Counted from the stretch's first letter, positions 26,063 through 34,782 are shown. The stretch: DNA of 64,000 nt from Bacillus horti (GCF_030813115.1 NZ_JAUSTY010000016.1:52920-116919), one strand, 5' to 3'. Made by a program: numbers and translations. Notes: generated from the letters alone by a model not told the origin.

Positions 26063-28340
26063 TTGTATCACCTTCTCCCCTTACATGGCGCAGCATGCGT
26101 AGAGCTGCTAATTTTATGTTCTCTTCATGCTCTACCGATCCGATACAGGATGGACAGCCTACTGTACAAGGACAGCTTTGAAGGACATACTCTGCTTGAT
26201 CCAGCACCGTATGAATTTCTTGATAGATTTGCTGGCTTAGACCGATTCCACCAGGATAGCGATCATACAGGAAAATCGTTGGACGATCAGAATGGACCGC
26301 CTTGATTTGTGGCACCACATGTAAATCATTCGTATCACACATGACAAAGATCGGGGCAACATGTCTCAGCACATGAGCTAGCCCTGTTAACCCATGCTCT
26401 AATGTATCCTGACCTAGCTCCTCTACCCAGCTCATAGGAAAGCTAATCCACGCCGAGCTTGTATGTAGCTCCTCCTCTGGAAGATGAATCGGACCCGAAC
26501 CAATATTGTCATGTGTTTCAAATTTGATCTTTTTAAATATCGTAGCCATTGCGTTGATCATCACATCTCCATAGCATACTTCAGTAGGGCCATGTCCTTT
26601 TTGTTGATCAATTTCTAGCACCTTCAATTGAACAGCTAGGTTAGCGTCTGTGAAATAATCGACATCCACCTCACGCACGAACGCCTTTTTCTCCTCATAG
26701 TCTAGCTTCTCAACCTGATACTGTGTCCCTTGATGCAAATAAATCGCTTCATCATGAAGCAGAGTCATCGCACTAAAACGATCCATCTCCCCTATCACTT
26801 GGACATTGGCTACATCCGTTTGATCAATAATAATGACGTTCTCCGAGGAGGCTGATCGTAAGCTTACGTTGTGGGCAGGAAAGGAATCATTCATCCAATA
26901 CCAGCTATTTCTTCTATAGTGTAGCACCTGCTCCTCTGTTAGAAACGTTAGAATCTCTTCTACCTCGAGTCCATCAAATGTCTCCCCCACCTTAAAAGGG
27001 AGTTCAAACGCTGCACATTTTAAATGATCCACAAGAATAATCAGATTATCTGGAGCGATTTGGGCCTGCTCAGGAGATCGATTAAAGAAATACTCAGGAT
27101 GCTGAATCACATATTGATCCAATGGCGTAGAGCTAGCTACCATTACCACAACAGATTCATCCTGCCTTCTTCCAGCTCTCCCTGCCTGCTGCCAGGCGCT
27201 AGCAATAGAGCCTGGATAACCATTTAGCACACATACCTGAAGCTGTCCAATATCTACACCAAGCTCCAAGGCATTCGTACTAACGACTCCCATAATATCT
27301 CCTTTACGAAGCCCTTTTTCAATCTCTCTGCGTTCCTTGGGCAAATACCCCCCTCGATATCCTCTGATCGATTTAGGACCAAGCTCCCGCTGAACGAGCT
27401 GCTGCAAATAATTAAGCAGAATTTCAACTCGTACTCTGCTTCTAGCAAAAACGATCGTTTGAATTCTATTTTTTAAAAATAGCTCTGCTATTTTCCTAGT
27501 TTCTAGTGTTGCACTTCTCCGGATATTCAAGGGCTTGTTCACAACGGGAGGGTTGTAAAAAACAAAATGCTTTGTCCCCGTAGGAGCACCATTATTATCA
27601 ATCAGCTCCATAGCTGTTCCAGTCAGCTTTTCAGCAAGCTCCTTTGGATTTGCAATGGTTGCTGACGTACAAATAAACTGTGGCTTGCTCCCGTAAAATT
27701 CACAGATGCGCTTCAATCTACGCAATACATTGGCAACATGGCTACCAAAAACCCCTCGATAAATATGTACCTCATCAATGACAATGTATTTTAGGTTTTC
27801 GAATAAAGCGACCCACTTCGTATGATGAGGTAAAATAGCCGCATGTAGCATATCGGGATTTGTCATAACAACATGGCCTGCTTTTCGTACAACCTGCCTT
27901 ATATTAGCCGGAGTATCCCCATCATAAGTGTAGCTATTAATTGGAACACCTAACTCATCTATAAACTCATTTAATTCGCTTTTCTGATCCTGAGCCAAGG
28001 CTTTCGTAGGGAACAGATACAAAGCCCTACTTTCAGGCTTGCGTAAAATCGATTCTAAGACAGGCAAATTGTAGCAAAAGGTCTTCCCCGAAGCAGTTGG
28101 TGTAACAGCAACAATATTTTCCCCTGCCTCCGCTAGCTCAAACGCTGAAACCTGGTGCGTATATAAGGCATGAACACCTCTACTCTCAAGAGCTGTTCTA
28201 ATCCGTTGATCGAGAGCCACGGGAAAGTCCCCCACTTTTGCTTCTCTTGGGGGAATCGTCTGCCAATGAGCAATATTTTCTTTAATATCCTGCTCCTCGT
28301 TCATCATCTTCATGATTTCTACAATGCTTTGCTTCTTCAT
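26004..28340 (-). CDS. mrfA: MrfA-like DEAH helicase with DUF1998 zinc domain (YprA family)
   Basis: The 778-residue superfamily 2 helicase has Walker A TPTASGKT (about residue 90), DEVH box in VIDEVHIYRG, motif III TSATI, motif V STNALELGVDIG and motif VI QQAGRAGR. The C-terminal DUF1998 region ends with a Cys cluster (CPCTVGCPSC) of the type shown to bind zinc in MrfA. With MrfB it forms a UvrABC-independent repair pathway for mitomycin lesions. The start is the ATG preceded by GAGGAG; an ATG five codons upstream contains that site. It overlaps mrfB, indicating coupling. Confidence 0.92.
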   Translation of the reverse strand: MKKQSIVEIMKMMNEEQDIKENIAHWQTIPPREAKVGDFPVALDQRIRTALESRGVHALYTHQVSAFELAEAGENIVAVTPTASGKTFCYNLPVLESILRKPESRALYLFPTKALAQDQKSELNEFIDELGVPINSYTYDGDTPANIRQVVRKAGHVVMTNPDMLHAAILPHHTKWVALFENLKYIVIDEVHIYRGVFGSHVANVLRRLKRICEFYGSKPQFICTSATIANPKELAEKLTGTAMELIDNNGAPTGTKHFVFYNPPVVNKPLNIRRSATLETRKIAELFLKNRIQTIVFARSRVRVEILLNYLQQLVQRELGPKSIRGYRGGYLPKERREIEKGLRKGDIMGVVSTNALELGVDIGQLQVCVLNGYPGSIASAWQQAGRAGRRQDESVVVMVASSTPLDQYVIQHPEYFFNRSPEQAQIAPDNLIILVDHLKCAAFELPFKVGETFDGLEVEEILTFLTEEQVLHYRRNSWYWMNDSFPAHNVSLRSASSENVIIIDQTDVANVQVIGEMDRFSAMTLLHDEAIYLHQGTQYQVEKLDYEEKKAFVREVDVDYFTDANLAVQLKVLEIDQQKGHGPTEVCYGDVMINAMATIFKKIKFETHDNIGSGPIHLPEEELHTSSAWISFPMSWVEELGQDTLEHGLTGLAHVLRHVAPIFVMCDTNDLHVVPQIKAVHSDRPTIFLYDRYPGGIGLSQQIYQEIHTVLDQAEYVLQSCPCTVGCPSCIGSVEHEENIKLAALRMLRHVRGEGDTNVAQGQAQSVKGSFKAASN

Positions 28341-28477
28341 CCGATCACTCCTCATTCTCTCTCTATTGTATCGAATGAGTGTTCGTTTCGCAAATGAACT
28401 TTTTCTATTTCATAGTCTTCTCTCTTAGCTAGATGTGCTATGATTTAAGAAGAATAATCACAGACGAGGTGAAGAAA

Positions 28478-29314
28478 ATGAAGGTTTTTATCTCAGTAGA
28501 CATGGAAGGAATATCTGGAGTAGCAACAGGCCAGCAGATGCAGGACCCTGAATACGGACGTTTTAGAAAGCTTATGACACAGGATACAAACGCAGCCATT
28601 GCAGGAGCATTTGAAGCAGGTGCAACGGAGGTTCTCGTAGGAGATTCTCACGGTAATATGTCGAATATTTTAATAGAAGAGCTCGATCCGAGAGCTAGAT
28701 TAATTTCCGGGAGCAATAAGCTGTTATGTCAGATGGAAGGTATTGATGAAACGTTTGATGCCGCCTATTTTGTGGGCTACCATGGGCGTGAAGGTGGCTC
28801 CGAAAGAGCAGTCATTAACCACACAATTTCTGGACTATGTGTGACTGAGATCAGAATTAACGGTCGACCTGTTGGAGAAGCAGAAATCAATGCTGGAATT
28901 GCTGGTTACTATGGAGTGCCTTGTGTATTAATAACCGGAGATGATGTCCTAGCAGAAGAAGTAAAGGAAACATTACCAGACATAGAAGCAGCTATTGTAA
29001 AAAGAGGCATCGATCGTTTTACAGCAGAGCTTTTGTCCCCTCAGCATGCTCAGGAGATTATTAAAGAAAAAGCTAAGCTAGGTCTACAAAAAGCCAAGAG
29101 TATAAAACCCTATCAGGTAGCAGGGAAGGTTACCTTCGAAATTGAGTTTAAGCTGACCAATCAGGCTCAAATGTGTACACTTTTCCCTACTGTAGAGCTC
29201 ATTAGTCCAAAAACAATTCGTATTGAAACGGATGATTATGTAGTGGGTTACAAGCAGCTTTGGGGCTGTCTGATTCTTGGGATGAAAGCGACTAGAAGTG
29301 TGTTGGGTGGATAA
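28478..29314 (+). CDS. dppA: DppA-type D-aminopeptidase (M55)
   Basis: The 278-residue zinc peptidase hydrolyses D-Ala-containing dipeptides. Ligands of the M55 family are visible as Asp8 and Glu10 in SVDMEG, a His in GDSHGN (about 58), a His in GYHGREG (about 102) and a Glu in VGEAEINAG (about 134); the nucleophile-associated NHTISG is also present. The start is the ATG with GAGGTGA upstream; the longer frame has no site. Unlike the B. subtilis dpp operon, no dipeptide transporter genes flank it here. A strong hairpin follows the stop. Confidence 0.93.
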   Translation: MKVFISVDMEGISGVATGQQMQDPEYGRFRKLMTQDTNAAIAGAFEAGATEVLVGDSHGNMSNILIEELDPRARLISGSNKLLCQMEGIDETFDAAYFVGYHGREGGSERAVINHTISGLCVTEIRINGRPVGEAEINAGIAGYYGVPCVLITGDDVLAEEVKETLPDIEAAIVKRGIDRFTAELLSPQHAQEIIKEKAKLGLQKAKSIKPYQVAGKVTFEIEFKLTNQAQMCTLFPTVELISPKTIRIETDDYVVGYKQLWGCLILGMKATRSVLGG

Positions 29315-29328
29315 AATGACAAAGAAAA

Positions 29329-29372
29329 GAAAGGGAAACAATTGGAATTTCTTATCCACTTGTTTCCCTTTC
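29329..29372. terminator. bidirectional terminator after dppA
   Basis: GAAAGGGAAACA (29329-29340) and TGTTTCCCTTTC (29361-29372) form a perfect 12-bp stem. On the minus strand it is followed by TTTTCTTTG. It ends dppA on the plus side and the lipoprotein/membrane-fragment transcript on the minus side. Confidence 0.75.
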
Positions 29373-29380
29373 CTCTTCAT

Positions 29381-29455
29381 AAAAAGTTTGCCGAAACTTG
29401 TAGAATCAATTAATGCTAGTACCACAAGGCTGGAGAGCAATGTTGTAAATGCCAT
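29381..29455 (-). pseudogene. truncated N-terminus of a membrane-protein gene
   Basis: An ATG at 29455 with a good GGGTGAGG site six bases upstream starts a frame whose first 25 residues (MAFTTLLSSLVVLALIDSTSFG...) look like the first helix of GAP/LysE-type exporters, which commonly begin with LALxDSxSxGTL. The similarity stops there: the frame runs into the terminator hairpin and then antisense to dppA. I read it as a gene cut off after its first helix. It follows the lipoprotein gene by about 51 bp. Confidence 0.4.
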
Positions 29456-29506
29456 AGTGTACCTCACCCTCTTTTGTTGTTATACCCGCTGGCAATACTC
29501 CATCAA

Positions 29507-29983
29507 TCATCCTGGACCCAAGCGGAACGTCTTCTCACAAACGGCCTTCGCACCATCTCCTCGCGACCTGTGAGTCGCTACTACTTCTTCGTCATAAAGA
29601 ATAGTACAGCTTATCCAACTGGCATCGTCATCTATTCTTGCCTTGACATGAGTGGAAGTCAGCGGTATGAACGCGTCTTTTTGGACGGCAAATTCCTCTC
29701 TATAGGGAACTTCGATGGAATCAAAATAAATACTTTCAGGATTTTTACGGGCATTTATTTCCACCTCAAGGTCAACTACCGAATCGCCATCACTTTCCAC
29801 GAGCACCTCAACGATTATTACATCCGAGTCCTTATTAACATCTTTTTTTGACTCTTCACCTTTAATTCCATCTATTGTGTCTTTTGCTATTCCGCAACCT
29901 GAAAATATGACCAGTACACCTACTAGTAAGCCTAGAAGCCAAGTATTTTTGCTTATAATCCGCGTTTGTTTACCTTTATTCAT
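29507..29983 (-). CDS. putative lipoprotein, unknown function
   Basis: The 158-residue product has a basic N-terminus, a hydrophobic stretch and a lipobox FSGC (Cys about residue 30), so it should be anchored outside the membrane. The mature part is acidic, with beta-rich segments such as VIIVEVLVESDGDSVVDLEVEIN and one later Cys pair (SCTILYD, KAVCEK). The overall layout recalls small MmpS-like accessory lipoproteins, but the match is weak. It follows a broken MerR gene on the same strand and has a GAGGAG site seven bases before ATG. Confidence 0.65.
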   Translation of the reverse strand: MNKGKQTRIISKNTWLLGLLVGVLVIFSGCGIAKDTIDGIKGEESKKDVNKDSDVIIVEVLVESDGDSVVDLEVEINARKNPESIYFDSIEVPYREEFAVQKDAFIPLTSTHVKARIDDDASWISCTILYDEEVVATHRSRGDGAKAVCEKTFRLGPG

Positions 29984-30041
29984 ATCCGTTCTCCTCTCTC
30001 TGTTTTAGCTGAGCATTTTATCTATATAGGACATTAACTCG

Positions 30042-30323
30042 CTATCCATGCCCATTACTACTGGCTCTCTTTGCACCATCTGTCGGTCTTATGAGTTCCC
30101 AATATTTATTGAGTAGCTTTTCATCACCATCAAATAGATCTAATGCCTTTTCAAACAATTGGCAAGCAATGACCAGGGCTCTGAAGAATATGGAGATGAA
30201 GGCATCATACATCGTACTTGTTGAAAAATTGTTAAAAGCTCTTCCATCGTTTATCATTACTACCGAGAACAGGTAGACGGTTAAGAACGTCCATTTCCCT
30301 TGAAGTTTATGGTAAATCATCAC
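30042..30323 (-). pseudogene. possible C-terminal remnant of the MerR regulator
   Basis: This 93-codon frame lies directly after the broken MerR N-terminus on the same strand. Its second half (YDAFISIFFRALVIACQ..., FDGDEKLLNKYWELIRP) looks like the helical effector region of some MerR regulators, in a different frame from the N-terminal piece. It has no good ribosome binding site of its own. It may instead be a random open frame. Confidence 0.3.
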
Positions 30324-30463
30324 TAAATTCGGCTGGTATTATACCTTCTACAAGAGGGCGATCATTTAATAAGTGCGGGTTGTAACAATTCAATTTGTTC
30401 ATAGTAATAAAGTGTTCTTTTGCTAATATTTGCTTTTTTCGCTAATTCTCCAATTCGGATCAT
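30323..30463 (-). pseudogene. MerR-family regulator, N-terminal fragment with nonsense mutation
   Basis: An ATG with GGAGCAG upstream starts a clear MerR DNA-binding domain: MIRIGELAKKANISKRTLYY followed by a YEQI...LLQP continuation. After 33 codons a TGA interrupts it at 30362. In the same frame the next codons read SPSCRRYNTSRI and then TAG, which fits the expected NGYRxY strand in degraded form. The gene is therefore inactive as a regulator, although its promoter is intact. Confidence 0.7.
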
Positions 30464-30487
30464 TGTTTACTGCTCCTTCCTCAAATT

Positions 30488-30519
30488 ATTATAAACGATA
30501 ACGTATACGTTACTGTAAA
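30488..30519 (-). promoter_or_regulatory. MerR-type promoter with 20-bp spacer and dyad
   Basis: On the minus strand TTTACA (30514-30519) and TATAAT (30488-30493) are 20 bp apart, the long spacer typical of MerR-controlled promoters. A perfect 14-bp palindrome TAACGTATACGTTA (30499-30512) sits in the spacer. It drives the broken merR fragment. Confidence 0.7.
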
Positions 30520-30589
30520 GTCATTAACTCTTGAATTATACCTATGTGCTCAAAAAAGGGGATGAATTAAAGCAGCAAATATCACGTTT

Positions 30590-30890
30590 GCTTAAAATGG
30601 CAAGCAGGGCAAGTGTATTGACACTTGCCTATTTGCTTGTGGGGAGTGCCTTCCCCAAACCCTGCAACTTCGGGTCAAATTGGTCCGAAGTCGGCGCTTC
30701 GCACCTCATGTGATGGCTTTGTCACCATACTGGATATTCTTTGTAAGATGAAGGGGTCAAGCTGACCCGAAGTATCGCAATCCAGGCACAGAAATACCGC
30801 CCTGCTTGTCCAATGGGGCGGTATCCTGTGTAATGCCTACAATGATGACCCCATCCAGGTACATGCTCTGACCGAACAAGCGACACTTTA
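30590..30890. other. GC-richer patch with five inverted repeats, possible mobile-element remnant
   Basis: Hairpins are GGCAAGTGT/ACACTTGCC (30608-30616, 30621-30629), GGGGA/TCCCC (30641-30645, 30652-30656), ACTTCGG/CCGAAGT (30667-30691), GGGTCA/TGACCC (30754-30768) and ATACCGCCC/GGGCGGTAT (30794-30802, 30816-30824). The base composition is clearly richer in G and C than the flanks. On the minus strand a short frame contains LFGQSMYLDGVI, resembling TfoX N-terminal domains, and then stops. The combination looks like debris of an imported element, perhaps around an origin of transfer. Confidence 0.4.
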
Positions 30891-31017
30891 GTTTAATAAT
30901 TGTAATGTTCGCAGATAAAAATTATTTTTATGTATTGCGAAGGACGCTACGTAACAAGTTATTATTGATATCATAGTAATCAAAAAACAAGTATATATCT
31001 TTTCTTGGAGTGATGAT

Positions 31018-31749
31018 ATGGAACTTACTGTCGGAAATTTCGCTAGATATGTAAAAACTACCTTAAGGACACTTAGACATTATGAACAAATTGGACTTCT
31101 TGTTCCTAAGATGAAAAACCGCCTAAATCAAAAAGTTTATTCAAGAGATGAATTGAAAAAATTTTATAATATTCAGCTGCTCAAAAGTCTGAACATGCCT
31201 TTACACGAAATCAAACAACGACTTGAAAACCCAAAGTATTCTTTTAAAGATATGTTAGAAGTGCAAGAGGCTGTGCTCCTTGATAAGAAAGAGAAAATAA
31301 ATATGTCATTGGAAATGATCAATAGAATTAAGAATTTAGTTATTGAAACTGGTCATTTAAAAACCGACGATCTGATGCTACTCATGAATTCAATTCGACT
31401 AGAAGAAGATCAAAGAGTAATTTTAAATCAATACTTCTCTTCAAATACCGTAGATACTATTATGCCAAAAGGTAAATCCCAACAAAAAGAGTTGGATAGG
31501 CTAAATATGAGATTGTTATCTTTTGTTCAATCAGCCATACAAAACGGACTTAGCCCTGAAAGTGATCAAGTGCAAAGAGAATTAAAAGAACTATTAAAAA
31601 AGCTTCCTCTACCTATAGACGAGCTTTCTAATACAAATAATAATTTCGATGAACAATTAGAAATCTTTCAAGCTCTACTTCCAGTTGATATGGTGGAATT
31701 TGTAAAAGAAGCGATGCAAGCTCTTTATAAAAAGCATAAGGAAGAATAA
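31018..31749 (+). CDS. MerR-family transcriptional regulator
   Basis: The 243-residue regulator has a MerR winged helix-turn-helix at residues 1-70 (VGNFARYVKTTLRTLRHYEQIGLL, later VYSRDELKKFYNI), a coiled-coil (about residues 70-115) and a helical effector region without a Cys metal-site pattern. The ATG has GGAGTGA upstream. A CPBP-family protease gene follows after 16 bp and is probably its target and operon partner. Base composition is AT-rich, unlike the patch just upstream. The ligand is unknown. Confidence 0.88.
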   Translation: MELTVGNFARYVKTTLRTLRHYEQIGLLVPKMKNRLNQKVYSRDELKKFYNIQLLKSLNMPLHEIKQRLENPKYSFKDMLEVQEAVLLDKKEKINMSLEMINRIKNLVIETGHLKTDDLMLLMNSIRLEEDQRVILNQYFSSNTVDTIMPKGKSQQKELDRLNMRLLSFVQSAIQNGLSPESDQVQRELKELLKKLPLPIDELSNTNNNFDEQLEIFQALLPVDMVEFVKEAMQALYKKHKEE

Positions 31750-31765
31750 AGGGGGAAGTGAAACT

Positions 31766-32368
31766 ATGAGCGAATTAAGTACTAAGCAACATAATAAGCT
31801 TTTAATTCAAATTGTGTTAGGTTTAATGCCTTTCTTCATATTAGGTTTAATTCTTATAGCTATTTTTAAATGGAAAGAGATTATACCCTTTATTATTTCG
31901 TTGTTTACTCCTAATGATTTATCATATCTTTCAGTAACCTTACTTGGCTTAATTGTTGGTGCAATCATAGTGATCATTACCGTCTGCCTTATTATCATGA
32001 CCAAAACGGAACTACCCCAAAGTGATAGTGCAGAAATAATAAATAAACTAATGAAGACACATAGTGGTATTGCTGTAAGTTCAATAGGAGGAGGTTTTTT
32101 TGAAGAATTTTTCTTTAGGGGTGTTTTGATTGGATTGTTTATTGGTTATTCTTATGTCATTGATTGGGTCGTAATTTTTCTAAGTACCTTTCTATTTTGG
32201 ATCATCCATTTACCTCAATATAAAGGGGTATACTTAGCATATTTAGGTGTATTCATAAATGGACTAATATTTGCTTTATTGTTTTACTTTACTGGTTCAT
32301 TAATTCCGGCAATAATTGCCCATGCCATTTATAATCTTGGGATAGGGATTTACTTTATAAAAAAGTAG
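31766..32368 (+). CDS. CPBP-family intramembrane metalloprotease (CAAX-like)
   Basis: The 200-residue membrane protein has about six helices and the four CPBP motifs: EExxxR as FFEEFFFRG (Glu113-Glu114, Arg118), a His in FWIIHLPQY (His148), an Asn in FINGLIFAL and the final His186/Asn190 in IIAHAIYNLG. These form the intramembrane glutamate protease site of Rce1/CPBP enzymes. In Firmicutes such proteins often act in bacteriocin immunity or peptide processing, but no bacteriocin gene is visible nearby. It is coupled to the upstream merR gene. Confidence 0.88.
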   Translation: MSELSTKQHNKLLIQIVLGLMPFFILGLILIAIFKWKEIIPFIISLFTPNDLSYLSVTLLGLIVGAIIVIITVCLIIMTKTELPQSDSAEIINKLMKTHSGIAVSSIGGGFFEEFFFRGVLIGLFIGYSYVIDWVVIFLSTFLFWIIHLPQYKGVYLAYLGVFINGLIFALLFYFTGSLIPAIIAHAIYNLGIGIYFIKK

Positions 32369-32471
32369 CTAAAAAATTATTAAAGTATCGCCCTCTAGAT
32401 GCCTTGTGGTTATTATTCTAAACAAAGGAAAGGAAAAGGTTCTATATTAAGAGCCCTTTCCATAGCTTCCT

Positions 32472-32774
32472 TTATAGCTTCTCCTGAACAGACCTTACCT
32501 TGTCCTGCATGTTCACTGCCTTGTCCCTGCGATCATCAATTCGAATATTTGTCGCTACTCTTTGAATCCCTTCTTTGAAAGGAACCTCATGAATGGCTTG
32601 AATGACTTCAAACAAATCACTTAACTCCCCTTCTAAAATGGTACTCATTGGTGTTAGTTGAACCTTCACCCTATCTTCATACTGTTTAAGAGCCTTATGA
32701 ATATGAACAACATAATCCTTTACACTTGGTCCTTCTGTTCCTATTGGAACAATGGTTATATCAACAATTGCCAT
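32472..32774 (-). CDS. yqgV: thiamine-binding protein, YqgV/MTH1187 family
   Basis: The 100-residue protein is a single-domain ferredoxin-like fold of the DUF77/MTH1187 family, shown to bind thiamine in some members. Recognisable parts are AIVDITIVPIGT at the N-terminus and LTPMSTILEG with the following ELSDLFEVIQ. The start is the second ATG, nine bases after AGGAGG; the first ATG touches the site directly. No thiamin genes or TPP riboswitch were seen nearby. Confidence 0.82.
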   Translation of the reverse strand: MAIVDITIVPIGTEGPSVKDYVVHIHKALKQYEDRVKVQLTPMSTILEGELSDLFEVIQAIHEVPFKEGIQRVATNIRIDDRRDKAVNMQDKVRSVQEKL

Positions 32775-32914
32775 GTCATCCATCCTCCTTATTATCTTGT
32801 TTAAAGTTTAGCTTCAACCTACACGATAGAATATCGTTCACTTAAGATTGAAACGACTAAATTATAGCACAAGGCTATCATTTTTATTGTTCTATTTATC
32901 ACATGTACCCGTCT

Positions 32915-33721
32915 CTATAGCTTTAAAACATTAGCTTCAGTAACAAAATTCTCACATGCCCACTGTCCTTCTTTCTCAAAGTACCTGATTACGTAATTCC
33001 GTTCTGTTGGCGGATTTTCTAGCCACTTTACGAGAGTTTGAACAATAGGCTCTTTATCAGGGAAGTGACTAATAAACACCTCACATTGCTCATGAAGCCT
33101 CGTTGACCAAATCTGAGAACGAGCCATCACCATTGAATAATAGGTTCGAATGAGCTTACGACAAAAGCCTTGTACAATGGCTTTCCATTCATCGTTTGAA
33201 GCAGCTTTTAACCTAGTTATAACCCTAGTGAAAACATCACAGATATCCCCGTTAAAGCTTATAGCTATTTGAGGAGTTAGTTTGTACGGTCCAAAGCGTT
33301 CTCCTAAGTCCTCTCCATGTACACAAACACAGATCTCCTTAAGAAAAGCTTGCTCGTCATAATTCTTCGGATCAGTGACATAGTCATAGTAAGTATTTGC
33401 TACACCAATATCGCGAACCAAAGAACGATATTTTTGAGACAATTCCAAGGCAAGCTTTTTCAACTCAGCAGATCTATCAGAGCTTAACGGATCATTAAAA
33501 ATAGCGAGAAGATCCAAGTCTGACTTAATAGCTACCGCATCACCTCTACCTACACTACCGTAAACATAAACACTATGTAATTGCTCAGGAAACGATTGAC
33601 TAAGTTTCTCGACTGACTCTTGTACGCAAACCATATAGGCAGGCTTAATCTTATCTAAGCTAACGTCACTTATAATAAATCCTTGTTGATCAAGTCCATA
33701 TCCTGCTTCTAAACTTTCCAT
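32915..33721 (-). CDS. nucleotidyltransferase-domain protein
   Basis: The 268-residue protein has an N-terminal polymerase-beta-like nucleotidyltransferase domain with the signature YGSVGRGDAVAIKSDLDLL (GS...DxD metal site at about residues 51-69) and a helical C-terminal domain. The layout resembles aminoglycoside adenylyltransferases, but the substrate cannot be assigned. It is monocistronic with GGAGGAG before ATG. Confidence 0.78.
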   Translation of the reverse strand: MESLEAGYGLDQQGFIISDVSLDKIKPAYMVCVQESVEKLSQSFPEQLHSVYVYGSVGRGDAVAIKSDLDLLAIFNDPLSSDRSAELKKLALELSQKYRSLVRDIGVANTYYDYVTDPKNYDEQAFLKEICVCVHGEDLGERFGPYKLTPQIAISFNGDICDVFTRVITRLKAASNDEWKAIVQGFCRKLIRTYYSMVMARSQIWSTRLHEQCEVFISHFPDKEPIVQTLVKWLENPPTERNYVIRYFEKEGQWACENFVTEANVLKL

Positions 33722-33759
33722 AACAATACTCCTCCATATGAGAGATAATCCTTATATAA

Positions 33760-33791
33760 AAGAATAACCGACAATATATGGTCATTGTCGG
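33760..33791 (-). terminator. terminator of the aldo/keto reductase gene
   Basis: CCGACAAT and ATTGTCGG pair (33768-33775, 33784-33791) around an 8-nt loop; on the minus strand the stem is followed by TTATTCTTTT. It lies 73 bp after the reductase stop. Confidence 0.65.
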
Positions 33792-33864
33792 CTACTCGAT
33801 ATTTCAAATATACCATAAATAGGATTAATAATGGAAACCCTCTATAATCTATTTACTAACATAT

Positions 33865-34782
33865 TTAAGGAAGCACATTTCCAGCAGCACGGTAAATGCC
33901 ATACCACTCCTCACGAGTTAACTCAACTTCACTTGCTTTGATGCAATCCTTTAATCTAGCCATATTCATTGTGCCGACCACTGGCTGCATTTTTGCTGGA
34001 TGACGCAAGATCCAAGCAATAGCAATCGTCGTATTACTCACACCGTATTTTTCAGCAATTTCATCTATCTTTTTATTTAACTCAGGAAACTTATCATTGT
34101 TTAAGAACACGCCTTCAAAGAAGCCATATTGGAACGGGGACCACGGCTGAATCGTAATATCCTGTAATCGGCAAAAGTCTAGCACATTACCGTCCCTATT
34201 AATCGCTGCGTCATTCTCCATGTTCACGTTAAATCCGTTGGAAATCATATTCGCATTTGTAATACTTAATTGCAGCTGATTTGCAACGATTGGTTGCTTA
34301 ACAAACTTTTGAAGCAACTGAATTTGCATAGGCGTTTGATTGGAAACACCAAAATGGCGCACCTTGCCTAAGCTTTCTAATTGATCAAACGCTTCGGCGA
34401 CTTCCTCTGGCTCTACCAAAGTGTCTGGACGGTGTAGTAATAGTACATCTAAGTAATCCGTACGTAAGCGCTGTAAAATACCATCAACAGAAGTAAGAAT
34501 ATGCTCTTTAGAAAAATCAAACATTCCCTCCCGAATTCCACACTTAGACTGTAGGATCACTTTTTCTCGCACATCATCATTCATATGTATGGCTTCAGCA
34601 AAAATCTCCTCACTCTTACCAGCTCCATAAATATCTGCATGATCAAAAAAGTTTGCTCCTTCCTCCAGCGCTCCTTGCACAAACTTCTCTGCTGCTTGCT
34701 TATCTAAAGAATCTATTCTCATGCAACCTACTGCAATAACAGGCACGTCTAAGTTACTTGATCCTAGCTTAATGGTTCTCAT
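33865..34782 (-). CDS. aldo/keto reductase
   Basis: The 305-residue NADPH-dependent oxidoreductase has the (beta/alpha)8 fold of the family. Catalytic residues sit in NFFDHADIYGAGKSEE (Asp, Tyr), ILQSKCGIR (Lys) and LLLHRPD (His). The nucleotide-binding end reads TTIAIAWILRHPAKMQPVVGTMN. The subfamily resembles YdhF/YcsN-type reductases of unknown physiological substrate. AAGGAGG precedes the ATG. It appears monocistronic. Confidence 0.9.
   Translation of the reverse strand: MRTIKLGSSNLDVPVIAVGCMRIDSLDKQAAEKFVQGALEEGANFFDHADIYGAGKSEEIFAEAIHMNDDVREKVILQSKCGIREGMFDFSKEHILTSVDGILQRLRTDYLDVLLLHRPDTLVEPEEVAEAFDQLESLGKVRHFGVSNQTPMQIQLLQKFVKQPIVANQLQLSITNANMISNGFNVNMENDAAINRDGNVLDFCRLQDITIQPWSPFQYGFFEGVFLNNDKFPELNKKIDEIAEKYGVSNTTIAIAWILRHPAKMQPVVGTMNMARLKDCIKASEVELTREEWYGIYRAAGNVLP

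Larger units (their letters stand above)
30464..31017. other. gene-free region with MerR promoter and GC-rich patch
   Basis: The 554 bp between the MerR fragment and the next MerR gene hold the MerR-type promoter and the inverted-repeat-rich patch listed separately. A 60-codon plus-strand frame at 30531-30713 spans the hairpins and has no ribosome binding site; I do not call it a gene. Confidence 0.6.

Noticed and set aside
29084..29380. Continuation of the minus-strand frame after the truncated exporter helix
   Set aside because: Beyond about 25 residues it reads through a terminator and antisense to dppA and loses all protein likeness.
29474..29851. 125-codon plus-strand frame opposite the lipoprotein
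   Set aside because: The minus strand has a lipobox, start signal and sensible composition; this frame has none.
30531..30713. 60-codon plus-strand frame in the GC-richer patch
   Set aside because: It spans hairpins and has no ribosome binding site or recognisable motif; kept only as part of the patch.
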